From positions 84,267,798 through 84,331,797 of the forward strand of contig JALMGJ010000004.1 in the NCBI GenBank assembly GCA_023362775.1: a stretch of DNA of 64,000 nucleotides, given 5' to 3'. Below are positions 55,164-64,000 of this stretch, in pieces (the stretch's first letter is position 1; each line of letters begins with the position of its first letter). Position numbers and translations under genes: made by a program. The notes below the pieces were generated by a model. The model worked only from the letters and a program-made list of their open reading frames with translations, was not told the DNA's origin and searched no databases. The DNA comes from Charina bottae (lineage: Eukaryota; Chordata; Lepidosauria; Squamata; Charinaidae).

Positions 55164-55545
55164 ATATTGTAGAAAATATCAGTTTTAAAATGTGTCAGCT
55201 GGCTAAGGACACTTTGGAGGAAGAGTAAGAGTTCAATCAAGATGATTTTACTGACAGTGAGATTGGAATCTTTGAGGAAATGCCAGGCGATGAATACACG
55301 TTGGTGCTGAAGAGGTTAAGACAGCTTGACTTGCAAGATATTGATGGGATTGTTTTTCTGAGAGATTGTTTCGGGAATGAAACGGTTTTGTTCTGTGGGA
55401 GGTTTTCTGCTGAGAAGTGTGACTTTTTAAGATGGGGCAGATGGGCTGTTTGATTTCTTTATGAAAAATTCCTTACATTGTAATATGGAGACAAGGAAAT
55501 GTTCTGGTTTATTTCGAGGTGGGATAAGAAATTAAGAATATGTAT
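54924..55545 (+). pseudogene. ORF1-like remnant of the L1-type element
   Basis: Starts MDDLKEIFSEFHSELRSEYK, then QIFHDTCQAILQDIRDRV. It is cut by an L2-type stub (55,056-55,165) and resumes with an acidic stretch followed by DEYTLVLKRLRQLDLQDIDG, YGDKEMFWF and RWDKKLRI in interrupted frames. The minus-strand copy at 46.8-47.1 kb has the matching DDLK start and downstream blocks, so the two share a former protein of roughly 200-250 residues. No known domain is assigned; it may be an ORF1-like protein of a half-LINE. Confidence 0.5.
55056..55165 (+). mobile_element. L2-type 3' stub, nested
   Basis: 'gctcaccgccttgagttatttataaaaataataaaggcaggataaaa' plus (AAAT)n. It interrupts the ORF1-like frame. 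'ttgtggggaaaata' before it and 'ttgtagaaaata' after it look like a worn target duplication. Confidence 0.65.
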
Positions 55546-55877
55546 GTAGATTGATTTTAAGGCTTGTATGATTCCATTTTTCTTTAATGATTTGGATCAA
55601 GATTTATTCTATTACTTTTAAAGTTTGTTTGATCTTTTAAGATTTATAAGATATAATAATAAGTGTTTGGTTTTAGGTTTAATAGGGTTAAGATTGTTAA
55701 AGTATTATTAAGTATAAAAGTAGACAATTTAAACATTTTTATAATTTGACTTTTACTATAGTGGTCAGAAATATATAGAATAGTGGTAGGAAGGAAATAT
55801 CTAAATAAATGGTTTTTTTGGGGGGAAGTTGATTTGGAGGTTTATATATCTGTGGAGTACTTGGTGCTCTCTGAGCC

Positions 55878-56117
55878 TTGTTGTTTTCTTGCAGACGTTT
55901 CATTGCCAGGCTAGGCAAATCCAAAAATGCTAGAGAATTCCTGGAAGCTTGGCACTCAGACAAAGCAGCCATCAACAGACACATAGAGGTAAACAACATT
56001 TACATACCATTCATACGAGACAACAGAAAAGCCAGAAGACCAGAACACCTCCTTGCCAGCAATCAACAACCAGATAGGCAAAGATTAACACCAAGATTAG
56101 CACCAGAGGAGCAATAA
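55878..56117 (+). pseudogene. C-terminal fragment of a Penelope-like protein, 79 codons
   Basis: The open frame includes IARLGKSKNAREFLEAWHSD and KAAINRHIEVNNIYIPFIRD before a basic/polar C-terminus. In Penelope-like elements this region follows the GIY-YIG endonuclease. Neither the GIY-YIG nor the reverse transcriptase lies in the window, so it is a 5'-truncated copy. The first codons come from the inverted terminal segment and are not protein-derived. Confidence 0.5.
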
Positions 56118-56205
56118 AACAACACAATAGACCCTAATCAAGGAATCATTAACTCAGTCAATCAACCAAGCAGCAAACAACAGCCCAATCAAGGAACTAC
56201 CAAGG

Positions 56206-57213
56206 TGATGGGATGTATGCTGGCTTAAAGGGAAAAACCACAGCTTGAGAATAAACAGACAAGAATGCAGCTTGTTAGGGCTAACAGTGTTTACTGGTAG
56301 CATAAGGCAATAAATGCAGATATAGTACATTATTGCAAAAAAGGTAAAACAAAAACAAACTTATAAGCAGAGATACATGTATTGATCCCAGGGCCAGAGT
56401 TCACGCCATGGCCTATACACAAAGGCAGGCATATCTGCTCTGCTCAGCCCTTAGAAGTAGGATACACACACAAACATGACTAACAAGACCAGACAGACGT
56501 CAAGAAACCAAGAAGTATAGAACACCATTTTGCATGGTTAGATATGCAGTTCTTACAGCATTCTGATAGGCTGACAGTTAGGTGTGACACACACCAGGCC
56601 TCAAAGCACACAGCATTGGGTGGCAGTGACTTGCATCTCAGCAAGCACGTGAGTTCCCCCCTCCTTGCTCAGGGGGCCTGGGCAAGGCTTCCCACAGAAG
56701 GAAATCAGGAGGATTTGTTCTCATGGGAAGATTTCCATTGCTAGCCATAACATGGTACCTTCTCGCTCCCTATCTCATGAAGATGTAAACAACGCCATTC
56801 AAAATTATGGGAATGCTTGTTATCTAGCCACCTGGCGTTCACGTCATCATGAGAACGCTTTGCTGGTAAAGGATGCAATTTGCCAAAACACTTCTCATAT
56901 GGGTAATCTGACACCCCTCCCAAATTGGACCCGACACCAGTGATGGGATTGTCAAAGCTATAAAATACATTTTTACAGAAACAAGAAAAACATGGTTAGT
57001 ACATGTATTCATTTACAAGCTTCATTTTTTCAGTTTTTACAACCAATAGTCATCAACACTAGAAAATGGTTTAAAAACACTTGTTACACATATGTATAAT
57101 GCACAATATACACTTTATGCAATGTTTTATTCAGATACATACAAATACATCAAATACAACTTATGCAGTAATATAAAACACAGTCAAATAGAAACAGAAA
57201 AACATTGCCCTCA
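56206..57213 (-). repeat. 3' LTR of the copia element
   Basis: Bounded on the plus strand by TG at 56,206 and CA at 57,212-57,213 (TG...CA also in the minus sense), about 1,008 bp. The first ~104 bp match the fragment at 60,665-60,768 at about 95% by eye. The inner boundary is inferred from the adjacent polypurine tract, not from a second full LTR. Confidence 0.65.
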
Positions 57214-57227
57214 TTGCCCCCTCCTTT
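57214..57227 (-). other. Polypurine tract of the copia element
   Basis: The minus strand reads AAAGGAGGGGGCAA immediately before the inferred LTR start TGAGGG. Polypurine tracts prime plus-strand DNA synthesis in LTR elements. It is purine-rich except for one C. Confidence 0.6.
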
Positions 57228-57682
57228 GAAAAAAATGCAGCTGGTAAGCAGGAATTCCAATCCTGTTGCATGCTGTTAGCTGATTTTTTGAGGCAAATGT
57301 TTGTTTTGATTTGAAGAAAATCGCAGGGCTGTTTCAACCCTTTGCAAGCTCACATCGAGGGCTAAACCATTTTGCAAGCTTGGTACCCTACCTGGGCAAA
57401 ACTAATTCAGGGCATGTCCACTGCGTTACTGCAGAGTGATATACTGTACAACAAATTAAGTATAAGCCTTCCTTTACACATGACACTCTGTAAAGAACCA
57501 TAGGATTCTCTATTCTGGGCCTTAGAAAACCAACATCAACACCAAGATAAATGTTTGAATTTGTGCTGAACTTCCTCAGCTGGCAATTCTATTTCAGCTG
57601 ACTGACAAATTCTTATTCAAGGTGGTAAGATTCAGTTTCTAAGCAAAAAACCCACTACATCAGTAAGAAGTTCTACACACTT

Positions 57683-57900
57683 CTACACTCTCTTATGTAC
57701 ACACAGAAAACAGCACATGATTGTTCTACACATCCCAGTTTGTCTACACAACAATGACTGGCCTGCTTTAAGATCCATAAAGCACCCTGTTAAGTCAATG
57801 AACTGTCTGGGAACTGCCACACATGTACAGCCAAACTCTTGCCTTACACACACTGTTTCAGGGAGATCTATATTCAAATATGCTGTGTCAACATCACAAT
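57683..57900 (-). pseudogene. Copia reverse-transcriptase fragment
   Basis: The minus frame reads DVDTAYLNIDLPETVCVRQE, the first catalytic-aspartate block of copia-type reverse transcriptases (Asp at about 57,893). Further on, CFMDLKAGQSL sits where copia enzymes have the LYGLKQAGR-type block. About 110 bp upstream (58,008-58,042) FVAQGFVAQK corresponds to the conserved KARLVAQGF-type block. Stops between these pieces show it is broken. Confidence 0.75.
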
Positions 57901-59119
57901 ATGTAAATGGACACCTGTTTCCACGCTACGCAACCAGAAAACGCACCACACGTCAACATTCTGGCCTAGCTGTGGGTGCATACACTAGATTCACAGTTCA
58001 CAAACTCCTTTTGTGCAACAAATCCCTGGGCAACAAAGCTGGCTTTACATTGCAGAGTATTATCAAGAAGAAATGTCTTTCTGAACACTCATCTGGAACC
58101 TACAGCTTACTAAAACAAAGGACAGGTTGGTTACTTTTAACACTTCACCAAAACTCAAACAGACTATCCACAGCTGTGTTCCAATGTTCTTCTTGCCTCT
58201 CAAAGGCAGGAGCAACACGTCTTAAAAAGACAGGATTTTCTCAGGTAACGTGACACACTGTCACCTGCTAACTCACAAATCTGTCAGGCTTCACACCCTT
58301 GTGGAATAAGAGGACCCATGAGGAATAACCACTGTGCTTCCTCATCACTGTCTTCTTTCCTTCCACTACCTGACTCCCTATCCAGGCCCTGCAACTGCTC
58401 AGGTGAAATTTCCACTCCTTCACCTGAGGGGCCCTTTTCACACTCGGAGACTGGGGAACAGAAGAAACCTAAACTGGTTTTTGCCCATCTACTGAACTAT
58501 GGACAGTAGGTTTTTACACTAGCAATGCAGCAACACTTCTGCAACCTTAGCATGTAACCTTTCCCAACCAGTAGGCTGCTTAAAAATAAAGCACTTCTGG
58601 AGGTTTGGATTTGACCATGGCGTAATGAAACACCGATAAGCCTTGGATTTTAATTAACAACCAACAACCAACAACCTGAAGCACTGTGCTTCCTTGGTTC
58701 TTCCTTCTCTGTGACCTGGGGTTGTGAACACATGCAGATGTTCCACAGACATGCAGGTACTTCAGTGAAGGGCGCTTGCCATACCAAAGAAAATAAACTT
58801 CTTTTTACAGTTGAATTCTACAAACTGTTAGTTAGAAAACACACACTGCAATCAAGGCAGCCTCTCCCTAGACATGGGATGGCACCTGAGCAACTAACAG
58901 CAGGCTATTTTTAATGGTATTCACAACACCAACACTCAGCTAGAATTCCAACATTGGCAAGTCTTTGGGAGAATATTTTCCTACAAAGCCAATTCTAGAA
59001 CACATGGCTCAGGAACTCTCCACTACAATCAGACTGGAACTGACCTACTAGATAATCATATTTTCATCCTACTATTGCTACATATACTTCAAAGCGAGCA
59101 CAGACCTTCGCTTTAGACT

Positions 59120-59305
59120 TCAACAAGTAGCAACAACACAAGCAGGTATGATCATCAACCAGAAGGAACATGACACTCGCACCCCACCATTACTTGGGAC
59201 ATGGGGGCTAACTAGGTCTCTATGAACCAACTGAAATGGTCTAGTTAACATACTGTCACTTTGCCTAGCAACAGATACAGTTCTGATATTAGATTGTTTA
59301 CACAC
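59120..59305 (-). pseudogene. Copia integrase fragment
   Basis: MLTRPFQLVHRDLVSPHVPS followed by NGG corresponds to the start of the copia integrase catalytic core, where the first acidic residue is the Asp of the 'LVHxDL' block. The frame is lost after about 60 residues. The upstream HHCC zinc-binding part could not be traced. Confidence 0.7.
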
Positions 59306-59843
59306 AGTTTACACACAACACAATCAAGAAACATTTGCACATTTCCTGGGTTCTAACTCAGAATGCATTTGGCTATCTGAGACACACTTTCCCATCCCGG
59401 GATACTCCAGTACTTTGTGAAAACTTTATGGATGCATCTCTGATGTGGGGAACCATTAAACACACAATGCCCCGTCCACACAATCTCCACAGCATCTCAC
59501 ACACTTGATTTTACAGTTTTCTCTAACACACTCAGCCTCATCTCTTTCAATGAAACATCCAGCAACAAGTACACTCAGACTTGACCAGGGCTGGAACACT
59601 GAGGAGAGAAAAACAAGTGTACACATACACATTTCACACACTTATCACAGAAATACCAGCTAAAATTACTTGCTGAACTCAAGGCTTGCATTTGTAACAA
59701 TAACCATCCATGTTTACAAACTTTACAGTGAGCCGAATTCAAAAACCAAGTCTCTGAAAATACTTACACATAACAGCAGCCGGTAGAGCAGAAAACTTGG
59801 ATTCGTTGTTTAGCTGACTTCTGGCTTCTGGCTTCCCCTCCAT

Positions 59844-60191
59844 TCATAAATCAGGCTTCTTGCACTGACAGCATCCGCTGGACAACGGGGCAGGGAACAG
59901 CCTTGCAGTGACTTCTGACCAAACCACGGCAAATGTAAATTCTATTCCAGGTTTCACTTCAGCTGGAACGCTCTGTTTGGAAATCTCAGGAACAACGATA
60001 ACAGATGGCTTCTGGAGGTGGCTTGTAAAATAATCCACAACAAGGTCGCAGGGAGATAGTGTCGTTGCTTTCTCGACCAGTAGCTCCAGGCTTGACAAAA
60101 TCATGAACGCTTTTTCATAGCCCCAGAAAAACATGCCCTCTTGTTCAAATGCAGAAAACAAAGTCTTGAACTCACCACGGTGGGTCATCAC
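59844..60191 (-). pseudogene. Copia gag, second part with a degenerate zinc knuckle
   Basis: The minus frame carries MTHRGEFKTLFSAFEQEGM, the block that follows the LYSLKLQ motif in copia gag, and LSSLELLV, resembling the conserved LLxSLP block. It ends in CCQCKKPDL, a likely worn zinc knuckle. It lies in a different frame from the upstream gag part, with a one-base frameshift near 60,197. Confidence 0.7.
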
Positions 60192-60623
60192 AGTCTCACC
60201 CGGGTTGCAGCTTCAAACTATAAAGCTGTCTTAATAGACCACCAAGGGCAACAGAGTTCCACTGTGTATTAAAGGCTCCAACAGCTTCTCAGCTCTCATT
60301 TTGCAGTTCTGGAGTAGCTGATATAATTCCATTCAGAGGAGTTGAGTCCCAAAAGCAAAAATGCCATAAGCACAGTCCAAACACGCTTGCACTTCTTCAG
60401 AGAGATCCTCTGGAGGTGGATTTGCCACATACTGCCACAAATCTTCTTCTTGCAAAAAGAATGATTCCATCTCCACACACCAGGTCAGATAGTTTGTGCC
60501 ATCTAATGCCCCAAATGGCAGACTGACCAGACACTGTTCAGCCATTGCTGACCACTCAAAGAAAACATGTTTACTCTGAAAACAGCCTTTAAAAACACAT
60601 TCCCTTTTACAGCCAGGTAACAA
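60192..60623 (-). pseudogene. Copia gag N-terminal part
   Basis: The 60,333-60,623 frame includes MAEQCLVSLPFGALDGTNYL followed by TWCVEMESFFL and LWQYV. This is the FDGTNYxxWxxxMxxxL ... LW signature of copia-type gag. Further downstream, in another frame, LLRQLYSLKLQPG appears before the frameshift. The protein would have formed the particle shell; it cannot be made as a whole from this copy. Confidence 0.8.
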
Positions 60624-60650
60624 CGCAGCAAAGAAAATGCAAATGTCTCT

Positions 60651-60664
60651 CTGGGCCCATAACC
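60651..60664 (-). other. Primer-binding site: initiator tRNA-Met anticodon arm
   Basis: The plus strand reads CTGGGCCCATAACC, identical to about nucleotides 27-40 of vertebrate initiator tRNA-Met (anticodon stem, loop with CAU, start of the 3' stem). It therefore pairs with the minus-strand (genomic RNA) site GGTTATGGGCCCAG. It ends exactly where the LTR repeat begins (60,665). Drosophila copia is known to prime with a 5' half of this tRNA on the same region. Confidence 0.85.
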
Positions 60665-60768
60665 TGATGGGATGTATGCTGGCTTAAAGGGAAAAACCAA
60701 GGCTTGAGAATAAACAGACAAGAATGCAGCTTTTTAGGACTAACAGTGCTTACTGGTAGCATAAGGCT
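60665..60768 (-). repeat. 5' LTR of the copia element, truncated
   Basis: Only about 104 bp of the LTR remain, matching 56,206-56,309. Similarity ends after 'gcataaggc', where Penelope-like sequence takes over. The loss of most of the 5' LTR would remove its promoter. Confidence 0.8.
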
Positions 60769-61212
60769 CTCACTCCCTTTTCACACTGAAGATGTTGCCT
60801 AGCCTGGCAATGAAATGTCTGCAAGGAAACAACAAGGCTCAGAGAGCACCAAGGACTCCACAGTTCAACCCTGAGCTACAAATATTCTCTTCGATTGGTT
60901 CATATATCTGTTTATTTATTTATTTTTTCATACATAAGGGTAAGGAGAAATTGTTTTTAGTGATTTTTAGAATGTGTCCATGGAATGACTTATAGAAATA
61001 ATGTGATGTTGGTTAGACATAGAGTAAGGGATTAATTATGGAAATTGATGTATATTCTTGTTCTTGAAAGTCGGAAGTCATCTTCCTATGTAATCTCTTA
61101 AAATATTTTTCCATTTTCTGTTTTTTCACTCTTTTTCTCTTTTTTTAGTTTTTTGCTTTTTTGTAGTTATTATCTTTGCTTTAAACTTAATAAAATTTTT
61201 ATTATAAAAAAA

Positions 61213-61940
61213 AAGATTAAAGCCCAAAACTCCTATGTTGATTTTCATTAAATTTGTAAAACTTCATTCCAACATAATGTTTAACATGCATCCTATTCTT
61301 CTGAAAAATAAATAGAGCTTTGGCTTTCCCAGTTTGGTATTGGAATATCATTGGATTAGCTCAGAGCAGGTCATTTCTGAAGATGTGTTTTGGGTTTTGG
61401 ATCAGATTGTTTCTCCATAACTGTATTATAGCTCTAGATATAGCTCTAGATGACAGCACCTTTTTCCTCAACCAATCAACTTCTTCCTTGACCAATCAAC
61501 TCAGAGCAAGCAGAAAATTACTCTTTTCCTTCTATCCAGCTTCATGATCTGATGAACATGAATTTTATAATTAAGAGTTAGAACTGCTTGCTTTTTTACA
61601 CGTTTCTCTCCTTCCTTTACCTTTTAAATTCTAAAATGCAGGGCAGTCTTATTAAATAATTTTTAGGGCATCTCTGATAACCTTTTCAGGTGAAGTTCAG
61701 GGTTAATAAATAGGCTGCCTCAGAGTAAAACATGGATCTTCAGATCTACCAAAATTGGTAGACTTCTAGGTATAACTTGACTAGTTTGGTCTGTTCTGAA
61801 CACAAGAATGCAGCTTTTATACAAAAGGTGATTGCCTACAGCAGAATGCAGAACCTTTATAATATAAATATTCTGGCATTTGACATTTTTTCCTCCCACA
61901 GTTTTTTTTGACGATGGTACTGGGGTGAACATGTGTTGTG
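61213..61940. other. Unassigned DNA
   Basis: A short tandem 'ctctagata' pair lies at about 61,430-61,450 and 'accaatcaactt/c' twice near 61,470-61,502. No gene was recognised. Confidence 0.4.
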
Positions 61941-64000
61941 CAGGTTGTTAAGAGGGTGGATGGCTTTCAGCTTCAGAGGGCCCTGGATGAAATGGATTAT
62001 CTGGACTCTTTTCAGTCTGGATTCAGGCTGGGTATGGAAATGGCATTGATCACGCTTGTAGATGACCTTTGGAGGTCTCGAAACAGAGGTGGCACACATC
62101 TTCCCTGGCCCTTTTGGATTGCTCGGCAGCTTTTAATATCATCAACCATGGTATCCTTCTCTGAAGGATTTACACTACAATCTTGGTATAGATATGTTGT
62201 GGCAGTGGAGACAGAGTGAAAATATGGGTGCACAGTTGGATGGATGTTGTGAAATATGTGGAAAGGGAGAGAAGGTTGCTCTGATATTCTATATGAGATA
62301 TAGAAAAGAGCAGGCTGTATATTGCGAATCTCCCACAGTGTATTGTGATTTTGGCATAACCTAAACAGAAGATATGAGAAACTGTATGGATATAAAGGCT
62401 AATGAAAATATGGACTTGAATTGTTATGAGAAATTGTATGGATATATAAAAAGTGATATTCTAAATGTAAGATGCTAAATACAAACACAAGTTGATATTA
62501 TAGAATATTGTTTTCCTTAGAGATATATTTATGAGAAGATAATGATATGATGGAATTAGAATGATGGTTACTACAGGATGATATATATCAATATGTATTG
62601 TATGAATATTATAAGAATTGATATATTAGCTATTAGGTTAAGTGATATGATAGATTATGCATTTAGTTTAAATGGACACTACTACAAGGAATGGAAATTA
62701 CAGATGGATAATTGAGATTCAAGAATTCCCTTTTTATGGAGATATATATATATATTAGAATTAAATTATAGAAATATATATGTATGAACACTATAAGAAT
62801 TGCTAAATTATGTATTAAGTTACATAACATGTTAGGTTATGAGTCATAATATGAATAGAATATATTGTAGTTTATTAGAAGTAAATAAGGCTTTTATTTG
62901 TTATACTAATTGGTCTTTATTGAAGATATAAATATGTAGTAATGAACATTCAACATTTAACTACTACTTCAAGGAGTGGAAGCCAAAGATGGATTATTGG
63001 GAGACAGTAAGATGAAGGTTAGAAGATTGGATTAAAGAAATCAAAAGGCATATGACAAAGAAAAGTTCCTGTATACTGTATGAAGGACTAACATTTAAAA
63101 TCAATTGTTGTACTTTAAGTTCAAAGATAGATTGGAGGACATCTATTTTCTATATTTTCTTTGCTTATTATTTCTTGACTTCACTTTTTCTTTATCTTTT
63201 TCTTATTTTGTATTTCTGTTTCTATTTCTTTTTTCTACTTTAAATTTTATTATGTATTGTAAAACTTAATAAAATTTAATAAAAAAAAAACCATGGTATC
63301 CTTCTCGACTGACTGTGGAAATTGGGAGTGAGAGGCACTATTTTGCAGTATTATCCTTTCTCTGTGACCAGTACCAGTCAGTGTTGGTGGGAGGAGAGGT
63401 CCATCCCTAGGCCCCTACAATGTGGGGTGTCTTAGGGTTTGGGTCTCTTCTTTTAATATTTAAATGAAACCCCTAGATGAGGTCATCCAAAGGTATATGG
63501 GTGCGCTATCATCAGTATGCAGATAATATCCAGTAATACATCTCCACCCCTGGCTGGGCAGGTAATACTATTTCAGTGCTGACTCATTGCCTGGAGGCTG
63601 TGAAGGTCTGGATGTGGAGGAACTGTCTTCAGCTCAATCCTAACAAGACAGAGTGGCTTTGGGTTTTTGACCCTCTTAGACCCAGTGATGTGTTATCTTT
63701 GACTCTCAATGGGGTAGCACTTCCCCAGACAGAGCTGGTGCACCATTTTGGGCTCTTCCTGGACTCTTAGCTCCTGCTTGAGGAGCAGGTGGCAGCTGTG
63801 GCTAGGGGGAGCTTTTCACAGATACGTCTTATATGCCAATTGCCCTTATTACTGGACAGCAGGTCTTGCTCACGGTCACTCAATCTTGGTCACTTCCCAA
63901 TTGGACTATCTACATAGGGCTACCCTTGAAGACCACCCAGAAATTACAACTGGTCCAGAATACAGCAGTTTGTGTGGAACTGGGCACCTCTCGGTTTGCT
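61941..64000 (+). mobile_element. L2 LINE fragment, split by an A-tailed insertion and cut by window end
   Basis: Left part 61,941-62,161: VVKRVDGFQLQRALDEMDYL, then FQSGFR and DDLW, the start of the reverse-transcriptase domain, 5'-truncated. Right part from 63,291 resumes at the very next position ('ccatggtatccttctcgactgactgtgg') and runs through 'gtatgcagataatatc' (YADD degraded) and WLWV to the DYCNALYMGLP region at the window end. Multiple frameshifts. The second frame at 63,576-63,770 retains NCLQLNPNKTEWLWV. Confidence 0.9.
62162..63290 (+). mobile_element. A-tailed LINE-type insertion, 1.13 kb, with 16-18-bp target duplication
   Basis: CCATGGTATCCTTCTC is present at 62,146-62,161 and 63,291-63,306, with two more As possible on the left of each. 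The insert ends in a T-rich stretch and 'aaaacttaataaaatttaataaaaaaaaaa'. The body is AT-rich and holds diverged internal repeats: 'atgaatattataagaattg' / 'atgaacactataagaattg' and 'actactacaaggaatggaa' / 'actactacttcaaggagtggaa'. No clear catalytic domain is visible. The 3' end groups it with the L1-type elements. Confidence 0.85.

Larger units (their letters stand above)
56206..60768 (-). mobile_element. Degenerate Ty1/copia LTR retrotransposon (minus), about 4.6 kb
   Basis: A direct repeat starting TGATGGGATGTATGCTGGCT stands at both ends (56,206 and 60,665). On the minus strand the order is partial 5' LTR, primer-binding site, gag, zinc-knuckle-like end, integrase start, reverse-transcriptase motifs, polypurine tract, 3' LTR: the copia order, with integrase before reverse transcriptase. 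Frames are broken by many stops, so it is dead. It lies inside the Penelope-like element. Ty1/copia elements are uncommon in vertebrate genomes. Confidence 0.85.
55854..60883 (+). mobile_element. Penelope-like element remnant, split by the copia element
   Basis: The parts are 55,854-56,205 and 60,769-60,883. The left end 'ggagtacttggtgctctctgagccttgttgttttcttgcagacgtttcattgccaggctaggca' is the complement of the right end 'tgcctagcctggcaatgaaatgtctgcaaggaaacaacaaggctcagagagcaccaaggactcc', giving terminal inverted copies of about 70 bp. The encoded NAREFLEAWHSDKAAINRHI is characteristic, in my recollection, of the C-terminal GIY-YIG-side region of Penelope-like proteins. Element class is therefore probable, not certain. 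Confidence 0.6.
54203..61212 (+). mobile_element. L1-type non-autonomous element hosting two nested elements
   Basis: The host element consists of 54,203-55,853 and 60,884-61,212. Its two halves become continuous when compared with the minus-strand copy at 45.4-47.9 kb. The left half stops at 'gttgatttggaggtttatatatctgt'. The right half resumes at 'tatatctgtttatttattt' and continues 'gtccatggaatgacttatagaaataatgtgatg...cttaataaaatttttattataaaaaaa'. Host length without insertions is about 1.9 kb. A 'ttYatatatctgt' duplication (55,841-55,853 and about 60,898-60,911) marks the secondary insertion. No reverse-transcriptase domain is visible. Confidence 0.8.

Noticed and set aside
57717..58253. 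178-codon plus ORF
   Set aside because: It is antisense to the copia reverse-transcriptase region, where the conserved motifs are on the minus strand.

Overview
This window looks like non-coding nuclear DNA from a squamate reptile (snake or lizard). The repeat mix points there: L2-clade LINEs with a 'CCGCCCAGAGT...GGGCGG' 3' end and a (TAAA)n-like tail, RTE/BovB LINE ends, CR1 remnants, a tRNA-derived SINE whose tRNA-like head reads on the minus strand, hAT-type MITEs, a Penelope-like remnant and many microsatellites. I could not narrow the species. I see no convincing host exon, tRNA gene, rRNA gene or CRISPR. Every protein-coding signal I recognise belongs to a transposable element, and the rest is AT-rich unique or unrecognised DNA.

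Layout. 1-13.5 kb: L1-type non-autonomous fragments (1-335 minus; 2.04-3.69 kb plus), a BovB scrap, a MIR-like SINE, an L2 3' end, a 5'-inverted LINE with a perfect 13-bp target duplication (8.0-9.0 kb), and a CR1 piece hit by a SINE. 13.5-24.5 kb: two full-length L2 LINEs in the same orientation. The first (13,577-18,018) has an uninterrupted 1,037-codon endonuclease/reverse-transcriptase ORF and sits inside an older BovB. The second (about 19,954-24,395) is broken late in its ORF and sits inside a GGAA microsatellite. Both begin with the same YY1-like motif, CCAAGATGGCGGCCGC. 24.5-45 kb: mostly AT-rich unique DNA with L2 pieces, a 158-bp retrotransposed stub with a perfect 15-bp target duplication, a CR1 3' end, a (GGGGTAA)17 array flanked by (AAAGG)n, and microsatellites. 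45-54 kb: several copies of the L1-type non-autonomous family, more L2 and BovB ends, and four hAT-like elements with 8-bp target duplications (one at 44.4 kb).

54.2-61.2 kb is the most interesting stretch. It is a three-layer nest: an approximately 1.9-kb L1-type non-autonomous element, split by a Penelope-like element, itself split by a degenerate Ty1/copia LTR retrotransposon on the minus strand. The copia primer-binding site, 14 bp directly abutting its LTR, equals the anticodon arm of initiator tRNA-Met. That is the half-tRNA priming known from Drosophila copia. 61.9-64 kb: an L2 fragment split by a 1.1-kb poly(A)-tailed insertion with a 16-18-bp target duplication, running off the window end.

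The elements form a relative-age stack rather than a working pathway. The intact L2 could supply machinery to L2-tailed stubs, and an L1 located elsewhere would have to mobilise the non-autonomous family.
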